DNA of 64,000 bases from Brevibacterium limosum (GTDB lineage: Bacteria > Actinomycetota > Actinomycetes > Actinomycetales > Brevibacteriaceae): positions 310,001 through 374,000 of the forward strand of contig NZ_CP050154.1 in NCBI RefSeq assembly GCF_011617705.1. The letters are read 5' to 3'. Shown one piece after another: positions 43,028-51,345 of the stretch. A model generated the notes under the pieces. The model did no database searches. It worked only from the letters and a program-made list of their open reading frames with translations, and was not told the DNA's origin. The stretch's first letter is position 1. Every line of letters starts with the position of its first letter. The position numbers and the translations under genes were made by a program.

Positions 43028-45373
43028 GTGTACGTCGACGAATGCGACGCGGGCTTGGTCCGACGAGGTGAAGGATGGGTGGCCATGAGCTCGAACGCCG
43101 AGGGTGGGAGACAGGATCCTCGTCGCAGTCTGGGCGACTTCATCGTCGAGCTCGAGTCCGCAGGCACCGGCCCGGTCGATCCCGAGCTCTGTCGACGACT
43201 CTGGGTCGGGAGTGCCGGTCGTGCTCGATTCGCCATCTCGGTGCTCCGCGCTGCAGCAGCGGCCGGCGTCAGCGTGGATCCTGAATCTGCGACCTTCTCC
43301 GAGTGGGTGGCCGAGGCGTGCCCGCCGTTGACATTGGAGCTCGGTCCCGGCGACGCAACTGCGGCGGCAGTGCTGGCGCAACTCAGCACCGTATCCGAGT
43401 CGACCACTCTGCGAGTGCTGACGGCGGTGTCCGATGATCTTCTCGGCGGCACCGGATTCCATGATCCGGAAGGAGTCATCGACAGGCTCGAGTCCAACGG
43501 GGTCCTCGTCCGAGTCGACGACGCCGCGCGCGGAACGCTGCTGCAGATCCCGACTCTCATCGCGGCCAAGCTGCGTCACGATCTCGCCGCCGAGGCCGGG
43601 GCGGGACCGGTGGTCGCCTCGCTGCTCGACGTGCTCATCGACCACATGGAGTCGGCGGGAACCGTCGACGCGGACCTTCTCGGGGATGTGCTGCTCCTGG
43701 CTCGACACGGTGGGCACTGGGCCCTGTTGCAACGGGTGACCGAGGCGGTGGGCATACCGATGTTCCTGCTCGCACCCCGGCCCGCCTGCACCGCGTTTCG
43801 CCTCCTGCCGCCCAAGGTCCGTGCGGCCTGGTCGGGTCTCGAATTCTTCGGAACACTTGCTGAGGACATCCTTGCAGACACCGCTGCCGGAACGCCCGCT
43901 GAGATTCGGACGGCGACGGTGAGACAGACAGGACCGGGAATGCTGAGATCACGGATGCCCGGAACACTTGAGGCGCCGGATCCCGCGGCGGTCGAGCACG
44001 GAGACGTCAGACGACAGGAGCAGCCGACCATATTCGTCGGCACGATCCGCTCGATGATCGGACTGGCCGATGCCGGCCGCCATGGTGAGGCGGCGGAAAT
44101 GGGAATGCGGGTCGCCGCGACAATCCGCAGCGCACGTGCGCGTTCCATCGTCCGGCTCCTCACCGCGACCGCTCTCCACCACACGGGAGCGTCCCGCCGC
44201 GCATTGTCCCTTCTCAACGAGATCGAAGGACCGGCCCGTGCCGGGCATATCGACGGCGACTTCCTTCTGCCGGCGATCAGCGCCTGGACGGCTCTCATCT
44301 CGGCGATCAGCGGCGATCATGAACGAGCCGACGCGCACCTGGTGGCGGCCGTGGAGTCTTCGAGCGCAATGCGACCCGGTCGCGGCCCGGGCGAGAACTC
44401 AGCCGACCCGGTGCCGCAACCTGCAGTCATCATCGACGAACTGGTCACCCCAGCCAGTCGCATCGCTTCGGCGCTGCGGGCCCTCGACCGACTCGATCTC
44501 GCCCGGGCGAAACGCGAACTCGATGCGCTCTCGACGTATCCGGAACTGCGGACGCTGTGGGTCTACCTGCCGTATATCTCCCGGTCACTGGCGGTTCTGT
44601 CGGCCGAGGCGGAGTCCGGACTGCTGTTCGTCAACGACGATGCGGAACGGTTCCGAGACTCCGGTGTTCTCTCCGAGGCGGAGAAGGATCTGCTGGCGCT
44701 CGGACGCAGCATGGTCTTCATCGCCCTGGGACAGCTGCGGTGGGCGGAGATCGACCGCGAACGACTCTCCCCGTCATGCGACGCCCGCATCGTCCTCGAC
44801 GTCAGATCGAAGCTCGTCGCCGGGCGCAGCTCTGAGGCGATTTCGTGTGCCGACACTTGGTTCTACCATCGTTCGCTGAGCCCGCACAGCCGGGCCGAGC
44901 TCGCCGCGATCAGAGCGGCGGCCGAACTGCGCAGCGGAGACGAGGCCGCGGCGAGGAGCGATTTCGTGATGGCCGTGAGCCTCTCGGCCTGGGTGAGTTC
45001 TCTGCTCCCGCTCGCGCTCCTTCCCCTGTCCGACCGCAAGCTGCTCGTCGAGCTCACCGCCGACTCGCCCGCATGGGCGGAAGCCGCGGCGGAATTTTCC
45101 GACACCTTCGCAACGCCGGAAGAACTCACCACCCGGCTGCGCACGATCGGCCCGGTCTCCGTGGACATAGCGTCGATGCCCCAGCTCAGTGCGGGAGAGG
45201 CCCAGCTCATCGACTTTCTGGCGCGAGGTCTGACCGTCGCTGAGATCGCCGTCGAACTGCAGCAGGTCACCGGCACCGTGAAGAACCGGCTCTCGGCGCT
45301 CTACCGCAAGTTCGGGGTGTCGAGCCGGGCGGAAGTGCTCATTCGTGCCAGGTCCTTCGGCTACCTCGCCTAG
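43028..45373 (+). CDS. Large LuxR-family regulator 4, without a P-loop
   Basis: A 781-aa protein with helical-repeat content and a C-terminal LuxR helix-turn-helix (LSAGEAQLIDFLARGLTVAE, then TGTVKNRLSALYRKFGV), as in regulators 1-3. No Walker A motif is found in the N-terminal third, so the ATPase is lost or never present. GTG 43028 has AAGGGAG 7 nt upstream; ATG 43085 with AAGGA is an alternative. It closes the polysaccharide locus on its right and is convergent with the ABC exporter genes. Confidence 0.8.
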   Translation: MYVDECDAGLVRRGEGWVAMSSNAEGGRQDPRRSLGDFIVELESAGTGPVDPELCRRLWVGSAGRARFAISVLRAAAAAGVSVDPESATFSEWVAEACPPLTLELGPGDATAAAVLAQLSTVSESTTLRVLTAVSDDLLGGTGFHDPEGVIDRLESNGVLVRVDDAARGTLLQIPTLIAAKLRHDLAAEAGAGPVVASLLDVLIDHMESAGTVDADLLGDVLLLARHGGHWALLQRVTEAVGIPMFLLAPRPACTAFRLLPPKVRAAWSGLEFFGTLAEDILADTAAGTPAEIRTATVRQTGPGMLRSRMPGTLEAPDPAAVEHGDVRRQEQPTIFVGTIRSMIGLADAGRHGEAAEMGMRVAATIRSARARSIVRLLTATALHHTGASRRALSLLNEIEGPARAGHIDGDFLLPAISAWTALISAISGDHERADAHLVAAVESSSAMRPGRGPGENSADPVPQPAVIIDELVTPASRIASALRALDRLDLARAKRELDALSTYPELRTLWVYLPYISRSLAVLSAEAESGLLFVNDDAERFRDSGVLSEAEKDLLALGRSMVFIALGQLRWAEIDRERLSPSCDARIVLDVRSKLVAGRSSEAISCADTWFYHRSLSPHSRAELAAIRAAAELRSGDEAAARSDFVMAVSLSAWVSSLLPLALLPLSDRKLLVELTADSPAWAEAAAEFSDTFATPEELTTRLRTIGPVSVDIASMPQLSAGEAQLIDFLARGLTVAEIAVELQQVTGTVKNRLSALYRKFGVSSRAEVLIRARSFGYLA

Positions 45374-45405
45374 GAACACAGTCGGGGCCCATCGACCCTG
45401 CCACT

Positions 45406-47142
45406 TCACGCCGTCACAAGATCCCGCCTCCGGAACCCGACCGTCCCCGCCCCGACGAGGACCACAGCGATCCCGCCGAACCACAGGACCGCCTCGGCGG
45501 AGAGATCCTGAGCCGGATACTGCCCGATATGGGTGAACAGGGAGAGGTCGAGGACCGCGTCGTCGAGTTGCATCATCCCGCCGAAGAGGGCGAGCACCGC
45601 CGACGCTCCGAAGACGATCCAGCTCAGGCTCATCAACCGCGGGGCGAAGCCGTAGAGCAGGTAGGCGAAGCCGAGCAGGGCCCAGATCGACGGCGTCTGC
45701 GCGAGGTGCCCGAGGGTCGTCGGCCACAGCAGCGACCAATCGTCCATCGACACCGCCGCACCGAGACCTTCGCCGAGACCCGCCATGCCCATCAGCCAAC
45801 CGGCTCCGGCCAGCGTCGCGGCGGCCCAAGAAGCCAACCAGCCGCTGCGGGAGACCGCGGTCGCGAGCACCGGTTCGGTGTGGAAGGCGGATTCCTCAGA
45901 CCGCAGCCCACCTGCGGCGATGACCGCATACGCGGCAACGATGATCGCGAAGTACAGGGCCATATAGCCGAGGTAGCCGTCGACGATTCCCGACCGACCG
46001 CCCATGATCGCCAGAATCTCCGGCGGCATTCCCGCCGCGCCCTCGTCCATGGCTCCCGTGAACGAACCGAACACCACGCCCATGACCAGCATGCTGATCG
46101 ACCACCAGATCAGATTCGATGCCTGCAGGCGCAGCGCCAGACCGAGGGGTGTCGCCAGCAGCGGTCCTGCCTGCGACCGGCCCAGCCGTTCGGCGATGAT
46201 CCCCGCGCCCAGGTCACGACGTGACTGCAGCATCACGGCAACGACGATGAGGACTAAGAACAGGCCGGCCGAGCACAGCAGCGGCCACCAGCGGTCGAGT
46301 GTGAACGGTGCCGTCTGCTGCGCCCACCCGAAGGGTGAGAGCCAGGACAGCCAATCGAGCGTACCCCCGGACACCGCCGACATATCGCCGATACCGCGGA
46401 CGACGAAGCCGAGCGCAAGCACCGCACCGGCCATCGACGAGGCGGCCCTGGCGAATGCGCTCAGCTGCACGGTGACCGCGGCCACCGCCGCGAACACGCA
46501 TCCCACCGCGCCGATCCCGACAGCGAACAGGACCGTCGCCGACCACGATTCCGGCTCGGCCTGCGAGAATCCGAACGCCGCCGCCATTCCCGCGCTGAGC
46601 AGGACATTCATGAATACCGTGAGCACGAGGGCGGCGATGAGCTGAGTATGCCGACCGGTGACCCCGGCGCGGACGAGTTCGGCCCGCCCGGTCTGCTCCT
46701 CGGCACGAGTGTGCCGAGAGACGGTGAGGATCGACATCAGGGCCGACCCGATCATGAGGAACACCCCGTACATTCCGACGATGAACCGGGGGATCGTCAC
46801 CTGATCGAGCCCGTACCCCGGCCCCGTGATGAGCGCCATCACCGGATTCTTCGCAAAGGCCGTCATCGCCTGCAGCGAATCCGAGTCCATGACCACCGCG
46901 ATCGCATTCGCGAAATACGCGGTGAGCGCGGAAAGGGCGAGCACCCAGATCGGCAGCCACAGCCGGTCCCGGCCCAGCATGAACCTCAGCAGGTGACCCA
47001 GCCCGGCCAGGCTTGACTCGCCGAGGCGGCCGCCCCGCTCGCGTTCATGTGCACCATGATGGCGCCCGGATCGTGGTGCCATCGCCCCGCCGCCGTGGAC
47101 GGGACGATCCCCGCCTTCCGTGTGCGCAGCAAGCAGATTCAT
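45406..47142 (-). CDS. ABC exporter permease (two-repeat, antibiotic-exporter type)
   Basis: A 578-aa membrane protein with two homologous six-helix halves, as in actinobacterial TipAS/antibiotic ABC-2 exporters. The first helix starts about residue 57 (RLWLPIWVLALSALTAYFAN), after a histidine/arginine-rich tail. The RAEEQTGRAELVRAGVTGR loop is typical of the family. AAGGAGG, 8 nt before ATG 47142, lies inside the end of the ATPase gene. It forms an operon with the ATPase and the TetR repressor; the substrate is probably a toxic compound, which is inference. Confidence 0.88.
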   Translation of the reverse strand: MNLLAAHTEGGDRPVHGGGAMAPRSGRHHGAHERERGGRLGESSLAGLGHLLRFMLGRDRLWLPIWVLALSALTAYFANAIAVVMDSDSLQAMTAFAKNPVMALITGPGYGLDQVTIPRFIVGMYGVFLMIGSALMSILTVSRHTRAEEQTGRAELVRAGVTGRHTQLIAALVLTVFMNVLLSAGMAAAFGFSQAEPESWSATVLFAVGIGAVGCVFAAVAAVTVQLSAFARAASSMAGAVLALGFVVRGIGDMSAVSGGTLDWLSWLSPFGWAQQTAPFTLDRWWPLLCSAGLFLVLIVVAVMLQSRRDLGAGIIAERLGRSQAGPLLATPLGLALRLQASNLIWWSISMLVMGVVFGSFTGAMDEGAAGMPPEILAIMGGRSGIVDGYLGYMALYFAIIVAAYAVIAAGGLRSEESAFHTEPVLATAVSRSGWLASWAAATLAGAGWLMGMAGLGEGLGAAVSMDDWSLLWPTTLGHLAQTPSIWALLGFAYLLYGFAPRLMSLSWIVFGASAVLALFGGMMQLDDAVLDLSLFTHIGQYPAQDLSAEAVLWFGGIAVVLVGAGTVGFRRRDLVTA

Positions 47143-47145
47143 GAC

Positions 47146-48081
47146 TCATTCCTCCTTGCCGTAGTGGCGCAGAAGCAGCTGTTCGAGGGTCGGCGGTGTG
47201 GCGGTGAGCGATTCGACATCATGCTCGCCGAGTGCCCGCATGATACGGGGCAGCTGAGCGGTATCGGCGCTGAAATGCAGCTGCGAACCCTCGCGCACGA
47301 GGTCATGGACTCCTGCCATCTCGGACAGAGCGGGCACATCGTGTTCGAGTCCGACGGTGATCGTCGTCCGCGACAGGTGCCGAAGCTCGGACAGAGTCCC
47401 CGTCTCGACGATGCGCCCGGAGCGGATGATCGACACCCGGTCGGCCAGCGCCTCCACCTGGGCGAGGATATGGCTCGAGAGCAGCACCGTGCGCCCGGCG
47501 TCCTTCGCTGCTCGGATGCAGTCCTGGAACACCGCCTCCATGAGCGGATCGAGTCCGGCCGTCGGCTCATCGAGGAGGAGCAGTTCGACGTCTGAGGCGA
47601 GAGCGGAGATGAGCGCGACCTTCTGTCGGTTGCCTTTAGAATAGGTCCGGCCCTTCTTCCGCGGATCGAGGTCGAAGGCTTCGATGAGCTCATCGCGGCG
47701 GCGTCTGTCGACCCCTCCGCGCAGCCGGGCGAACAGATCGATCGCCTCACCGCCGGTCAGCCCCGGCCACAGTTCCACATCGCCGGGGACATAGGCCAGA
47801 CTGCGGTGCAGGGGCACCGCTTTCGCCCAGGGATCCTCGCCGAGGAGGCGCACCGTTCCTGCGTTGTGCCGCAGGATGCCGAGCAGGATCCGAATCGTCG
47901 TGGACTTGCCGGCGCCGTTGGGGCCGAGGAAGCCGTGGACTTCGCCGCGGGCGACCTCGAGGTCGAGGCCGTCGAGCGCGCGGACGCGGCCGTAGGATTT
48001 CACAACGTCTCGCATCGAGATCGCCGCCGAGGCGGGTGCGCCCTGGTCGTGGGCGCGGCGAGTGCTGGTCAGTGTGCTCAT
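47146..48081 (-). CDS. ABC exporter ATP-binding protein
   Basis: A 311-aa drug-exporter ATPase with intact motifs: Walker [10 protein letters not shown], signature YSKGNRQKV, Walker [13 protein letters not shown] and H-loop [11 protein letters not shown]. The C-terminal 90 residues form the accessory domain common to this class. The ATG overlaps the TetR gene's TGA by 4 nt, and the stop is 3 nt before the permease start. It contrasts with the degenerate ATPase at 13034, which supports reading that one as altered. Confidence 0.93.
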   Translation of the reverse strand: MSTLTSTRRAHDQGAPASAAISMRDVVKSYGRVRALDGLDLEVARGEVHGFLGPNGAGKSTTIRILLGILRHNAGTVRLLGEDPWAKAVPLHRSLAYVPGDVELWPGLTGGEAIDLFARLRGGVDRRRRDELIEAFDLDPRKKGRTYSKGNRQKVALISALASDVELLLLDEPTAGLDPLMEAVFQDCIRAAKDAGRTVLLSSHILAQVEALADRVSIIRSGRIVETGTLSELRHLSRTTITVGLEHDVPALSEMAGVHDLVREGSQLHFSADTAQLPRIMRALGEHDVESLTATPPTLEQLLLRHYGKEE

Positions 48082-48788
48082 GATTCCTCTTCTCGCAGAT
48101 CGGATCGAGCGGATGCTTCCGAGCGAGTCTGCTCGGAGTGCTGAGTGGTGGGAGACGTGCTGATGTCGGCGTCCGCCGGGACGGTTTCGAGGACGCCGTG
48201 CAGGTAGAGATCGAGCAGATGCGGTGCCAGGCGGGTCATCGTGCCGGTGGTGTTCTCGGTGCCGAGGTTGGTCTGCAGGCGCTGATCGAGCATTGCAGGC
48301 GCCAGGGCCATGACCGCGATGGTCGCCGCCTGCCCGCGCGTGTCCTCGCTCTGCCGGAAGGTGTAACCGGCGAAACCGTCGGTGATGTAGGACTCGACGA
48401 GGTCGACGTAGTGGTCGAAGTAGCGCTGACCGTGCGCGCTGGGGTCGAGCAGGGACTTGACGAGGTAGTCCACTGCGGTGGTCATCTCCGGATCGTCGAA
48501 CATCATCTGCACGGCCATGGTGGCGTATTCGGCGTTCTTCGCCTTCGAGTCAGCGATCCGTTCGAACACGTGCTCATCGCACGCGGTGCGCAGCCCCTCC
48601 TTGGACCCGAAATGGTGGATGACCAGGCCGGGGGAGACCTCGGCTGCAGCGGCGATGCCGCGGATCGTCGTCTTCGTGAACCCGTGCTCGGCGAACTCGG
48701 CGACGGCCGCCGAGAGGATTCTCTCGGCTGTCTCCGGGGAAGCATTGGGAGAGCGGCGAGGGCGGGAATCAGGATTCGTTGAACGCAT
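48078..48788 (-). CDS. TetR-family repressor of the ABC exporter operon
   Basis: A 236-aa TetR regulator. The N-terminal DNA-binding domain is [20 protein letters not shown] through [20 protein letters not shown]. The C-terminal ligand domain ends in an acidic/serine-rich tail. It heads the exporter operon with a 4-nt overlap and is surely autoregulated through the palindrome covering its start. ATG 48788 is preferred: a TTGACA/TTTAAT promoter places the transcription start at this codon (leaderless). Confidence 0.88.
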   Translation of the reverse strand: MRSTNPDSRPRRSPNASPETAERILSAAVAEFAEHGFTKTTIRGIAAAAEVSPGLVIHHFGSKEGLRTACDEHVFERIADSKAKNAEYATMAVQMMFDDPEMTTAVDYLVKSLLDPSAHGQRYFDHYVDLVESYITDGFAGYTFRQSEDTRGQAATIAVMALAPAMLDQRLQTNLGTENTTGTMTRLAPHLLDLYLHGVLETVPADADISTSPTTQHSEQTRSEASARSDLREEES

Positions 48789-48811
48789 GTTTAATATTAA
48801 ACGCGTGTTCA
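48780..48811. promoter_or_regulatory. 32-bp palindromic TetR operator overlapping promoter and start codon
   Basis: The outer arms TGAAC/GTTCA and the perfect inner palindrome GTTTAATATTAAAC (48789-48802) are centred at 48795.5. The minus-strand -35 TTGACA (48825-48820) and -10 TTTAAT (48801-48796), 18 nt apart, overlap it. A bound repressor would block transcription of its own operon. Confidence 0.75.
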
Positions 48812-48856
48812 ATCACGGATGTCAATGACCGGGCTCGGAAAGTTCGTGCCCTTCTG

Positions 48857-48884
48857 TTTACATGCAACCAAACGGTTGTATGAT
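48857..48884 (+). promoter_or_regulatory. arsR-type promoter with operator in the spacer
   Basis: -35 TTTACA (48857-48862) and -10 TATGAT (48879-48884) are 16 nt apart. The spacer holds CAACC-AAAC-GGTTG (48865-48878), an inverted repeat of the kind bound by ArsR/SRPBCC-linked repressors. Transcription should start about 7 nt on, at ATG 48892. Confidence 0.7.
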
Positions 48885-48891
48885 GGATCGC

Positions 48892-49233
48892 ATGAAAGGT
48901 CTTCTCGATGACGAGGCGGATGCGCTCTTTCAGGCATTGGCCGACCGCACCCGGCGCGATATCGTGCGCCGGGTCGCAGGGGAGGGGCTTTCGGTGTCCG
49001 ATCTGGCGGCCGACTACGACATGAGCTTCGCCGCGGTGCAGAAGCACGTCGCCGTCCTCGAACGCGCAGGACTGGTGACGAAGAGACGAGTCGGCAAGCA
49101 ACAGATCGCTCACGCAGAGGCGGGTCCGCTCCGCGCCGTGAGGAGCATGCTCGTCGAACTCGAAGACCAGTGGGTCGAACGAGTGCAGAGAATCGACGAC
49201 CTTCTGGCCGAGGACGAACAGGCCGGGTCGTGA
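48892..49233 (+). CDS. ArsR-family winged-helix repressor
   Basis: A 113-aa ArsR regulator of the type paired with SRPBCC proteins. It shows ALFQALADRTRRDIVRRVAG, the recognition region LAADYDMSFAAVQKHVAVLE, and wing GLVTKRRVGKQQ. No cysteine metal site is visible, as expected for this non-metal subgroup. Earlier in-frame ATGs (48862, 48880, 48883) fall in the promoter, so ATG 48892 is taken as a leaderless start. Autoregulation through the spacer operator is likely. Confidence 0.88.
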   Translation: MKGLLDDEADALFQALADRTRRDIVRRVAGEGLSVSDLAADYDMSFAAVQKHVAVLERAGLVTKRRVGKQQIAHAEAGPLRAVRSMLVELEDQWVERVQRIDDLLAEDEQAGS

Positions 49234-49264
49234 ATCCAACCACCACAATGCTCGAGGAGCAGCC

Positions 49265-49753
49265 ATGCCGGTCATCGACACAATACAAAACGAAGAGACA
49301 CTGACGCTGACGATCGTTGCCGAATTCGCGGCGCCGGTCGAGCGCGTGTGGGAGGTCTACGCCGACCCCCGCCAGCTCGAGCAGATCTGGGGCCCTCCGA
49401 CGTACCCCGCGACGGTCGTCGACCATACGCTCGAACCCGGCGGCAGAGTCACGTACTTCATGACCAGCCCGGAGGGCGAGAAGTTCTGCGGACTGTGGGA
49501 ACTGACCGCCGTCGATCGACCCACCCGCCTGGAGTTCCGCGACTACTTCGCCGATGAGGACTTCACGATCGTCGAGTCGATGCCCGGAAGTCGGTGCGTC
49601 TATACCTTCGAAGCGACCGAGACCGGAACGCGTGCGGCTTATGAATCGGTCTTCGACTCGGTCGAGGGCCTGCGCACTGTGCTGGAGATGGGTGTCATCG
49701 AAGGCTCGACCGGAGCGATCAACCAGATCGACGGGCTGCTCGCCCGCGACTGA
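49265..49753 (+). CDS. SRPBCC/AHSA1-domain protein
   Basis: A 162-aa START-like lipid/ligand-binding fold. The N-terminal AEFAAPVERVWEVYADPRQL and C-terminal helix GVIEGSTGAINQIDGLLA are typical of the AHSA1 family that follows arsR genes. GAGGAGC lies before ATG 49265. It is cotranscribed with the repressor, 31 nt apart. It may bind a small hydrophobic ligand; the function of these pairs is mostly unknown. Confidence 0.88.
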   Translation: MPVIDTIQNEETLTLTIVAEFAAPVERVWEVYADPRQLEQIWGPPTYPATVVDHTLEPGGRVTYFMTSPEGEKFCGLWELTAVDRPTRLEFRDYFADEDFTIVESMPGSRCVYTFEATETGTRAAYESVFDSVEGLRTVLEMGVIEGSTGAINQIDGLLARD

Positions 49754-49788
49754 GCCACGGTCCGACCGAACTCGCATAGGACGATTCT

Positions 49789-49839
49789 GCGGGAGGCGAA
49801 TGTTGGTTTTCGCCGCTGAAATCAACATTCTTCTCCCGC
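49789..49839. terminator. Bidirectional terminator-like hairpin
   Basis: GCGGGAG (49789-49795) pairs with CTCCCGC (49833-49839), and inner GAATGTTGGTTT pairs with AAATCAACATTC with one mismatch. It lies between convergent genes and covers the last 18 nt of the MFS gene. Confidence 0.6.
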
Positions 49840-51171
49840 GGAGTAACGCGCAGGTCCTACGGTGGCCTGCATGGAGTGCCTCGGAGCATCCGGTCTGACT
49901 GGGATGATGAGCACCAGGCCGACTGCGAGCACGAGCAGGATGCCCAGCGTCCCGGCCCGCTGGAAGCCGAAGATCGTGATGGCCAGGGCGAACATCGCCG
50001 GACCCAGGAAGCTCACGGCCCGTCCGGTCGTGGCATAGAGTCCGAAGTTCTCTCCTGCCGACTCCGGCGGGGTGATGCGGGCCAGGAACGACCGGCTCGA
50101 CGCCTGGACCGGACCGACGCAGAAGCTGAGTATCAGGGCACAGACCCAGAACACGGCCGCCTCGGCGCTGAAGAGGATCGGCAGCCCGCCTGCGATGATG
50201 ACGATGAGCCCGGCGATGATGACAGGCTTCGGTCCGAGCCGATCATCGAACCAGCCCGCGATCATCGCGCCGGCGCCCGCGGCGACATTCGCGGCCACTC
50301 CGAGGACGATGATCTCCGAAGCGGAGAAGCCGTAGCTGCCGGCGGCGAGCACCCCTGCGAAGGAGAAGATCGCGGCCAGGCCGTCGCGGAAGACTGCCGA
50401 GGCGATGAAGAACCGCAGCGTCTGATGCTCGGTCGACCACATCCGGATCAGCCGTCGCACGAGGCTTGCGTAGTCGGACAGGAACGCCCGGATCGCATGT
50501 CCGCCCGAGGTGCCCTTGACTTTCGCTCCCGGTGCAGAGAACAGGGCGGGGATCGCGAAGATCGCGAACCACACCGCAGAGAGCACAGCGACTATGCGGA
50601 ACCTCAGCCCCTCCTCGTCGCTGGCGCCGAGGAAGCCGACCTCGGGTTGGATGACGAGGACGAGGAGGAGGACGAGCAGGACCAGCCCGCCGACATAGCC
50701 CATGCCCCATCCGAACCCGGAGACCTTGCCGACGTTGTCGGGATTGGTGATGCGGACCATGATGCCGTTGTAGGACACCTCGGCGAATTCGAAGAACACG
50801 CTGCCCACGGCCAGAAGCAGCAGACCCAGCCACAGGTAGTCGGGGGACTCGCGGACGAAGAAGAGCCCGAACATCGTGAGCACGACGATTCCGGTGTGCA
50901 CGCCCAACCACAGCCGATGCCGACCTCCGGCGTCGGCTCGGGTGCCGGCGGCCGGAGCGACGACGGCGATGACGAAGCCGGCCGCGGCCATCGACCAGCC
51001 CAATGCCGAGGAGCCGGCCTCCTCGGTGGCGGCCACGGACTTCGTCAGGTACGGGGCGAAGACGAAGGTGATGATCACGGCGTTGAAGGACGCCGAACCC
51101 CAGTCCCACAGCGCCCAATTGAAGATGCGCAGGCGATTGCCCTCAGCGGGCGGATTCTTCGTCGAGGCCAT
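49822..51171 (-). CDS. MFS transporter, UMF1/Atg22-like
   Basis: A 449-aa 12-helix transporter. The start NWALWDWGSASFNAVIITFV and EVSYNGIMVRITNPDNVGKV are typical of the UMF1 (Atg22-like) MFS family, whose substrates in bacteria are largely unknown. A -10-like TACAGT (minus strand, 51183-51178) lies 6 nt before ATG 51171 and no ribosome site is seen, so it is probably leaderless. Monocistronic. Confidence 0.85.
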   Translation of the reverse strand: MASTKNPPAEGNRLRIFNWALWDWGSASFNAVIITFVFAPYLTKSVAATEEAGSSALGWSMAAAGFVIAVVAPAAGTRADAGGRHRLWLGVHTGIVVLTMFGLFFVRESPDYLWLGLLLLAVGSVFFEFAEVSYNGIMVRITNPDNVGKVSGFGWGMGYVGGLVLLVLLLVLVIQPEVGFLGASDEEGLRFRIVAVLSAVWFAIFAIPALFSAPGAKVKGTSGGHAIRAFLSDYASLVRRLIRMWSTEHQTLRFFIASAVFRDGLAAIFSFAGVLAAGSYGFSASEIIVLGVAANVAAGAGAMIAGWFDDRLGPKPVIIAGLIVIIAGGLPILFSAEAAVFWVCALILSFCVGPVQASSRSFLARITPPESAGENFGLYATTGRAVSFLGPAMFALAITIFGFQRAGTLGILLVLAVGLVLIIPVRPDAPRHSMQATVGPARYSAGEEC

Positions 51172-51345
51172 GAGGCCACTGTACTGAATGCCCGAGTCCG
51201 GAACCCGATTTTCGCAAGAGGTCGATCACGGGCGCGACCAGGGAGTTTGCAGCAACTGCCGGGTGCGACGCTGGAAGTTTTCTTGAAGCGACCTGGGGAA
51301 TACGGCAGAGTGTGCTCAGTGAACGACAACCGATCAGGAGGAATC

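Noticed and set aside
49876..51345. Open frame extending the BCCT gene 490 codons upstream
   Set aside because: It is antisense to the MFS gene. A good ribosome site and the family's normal start lie at 51346.
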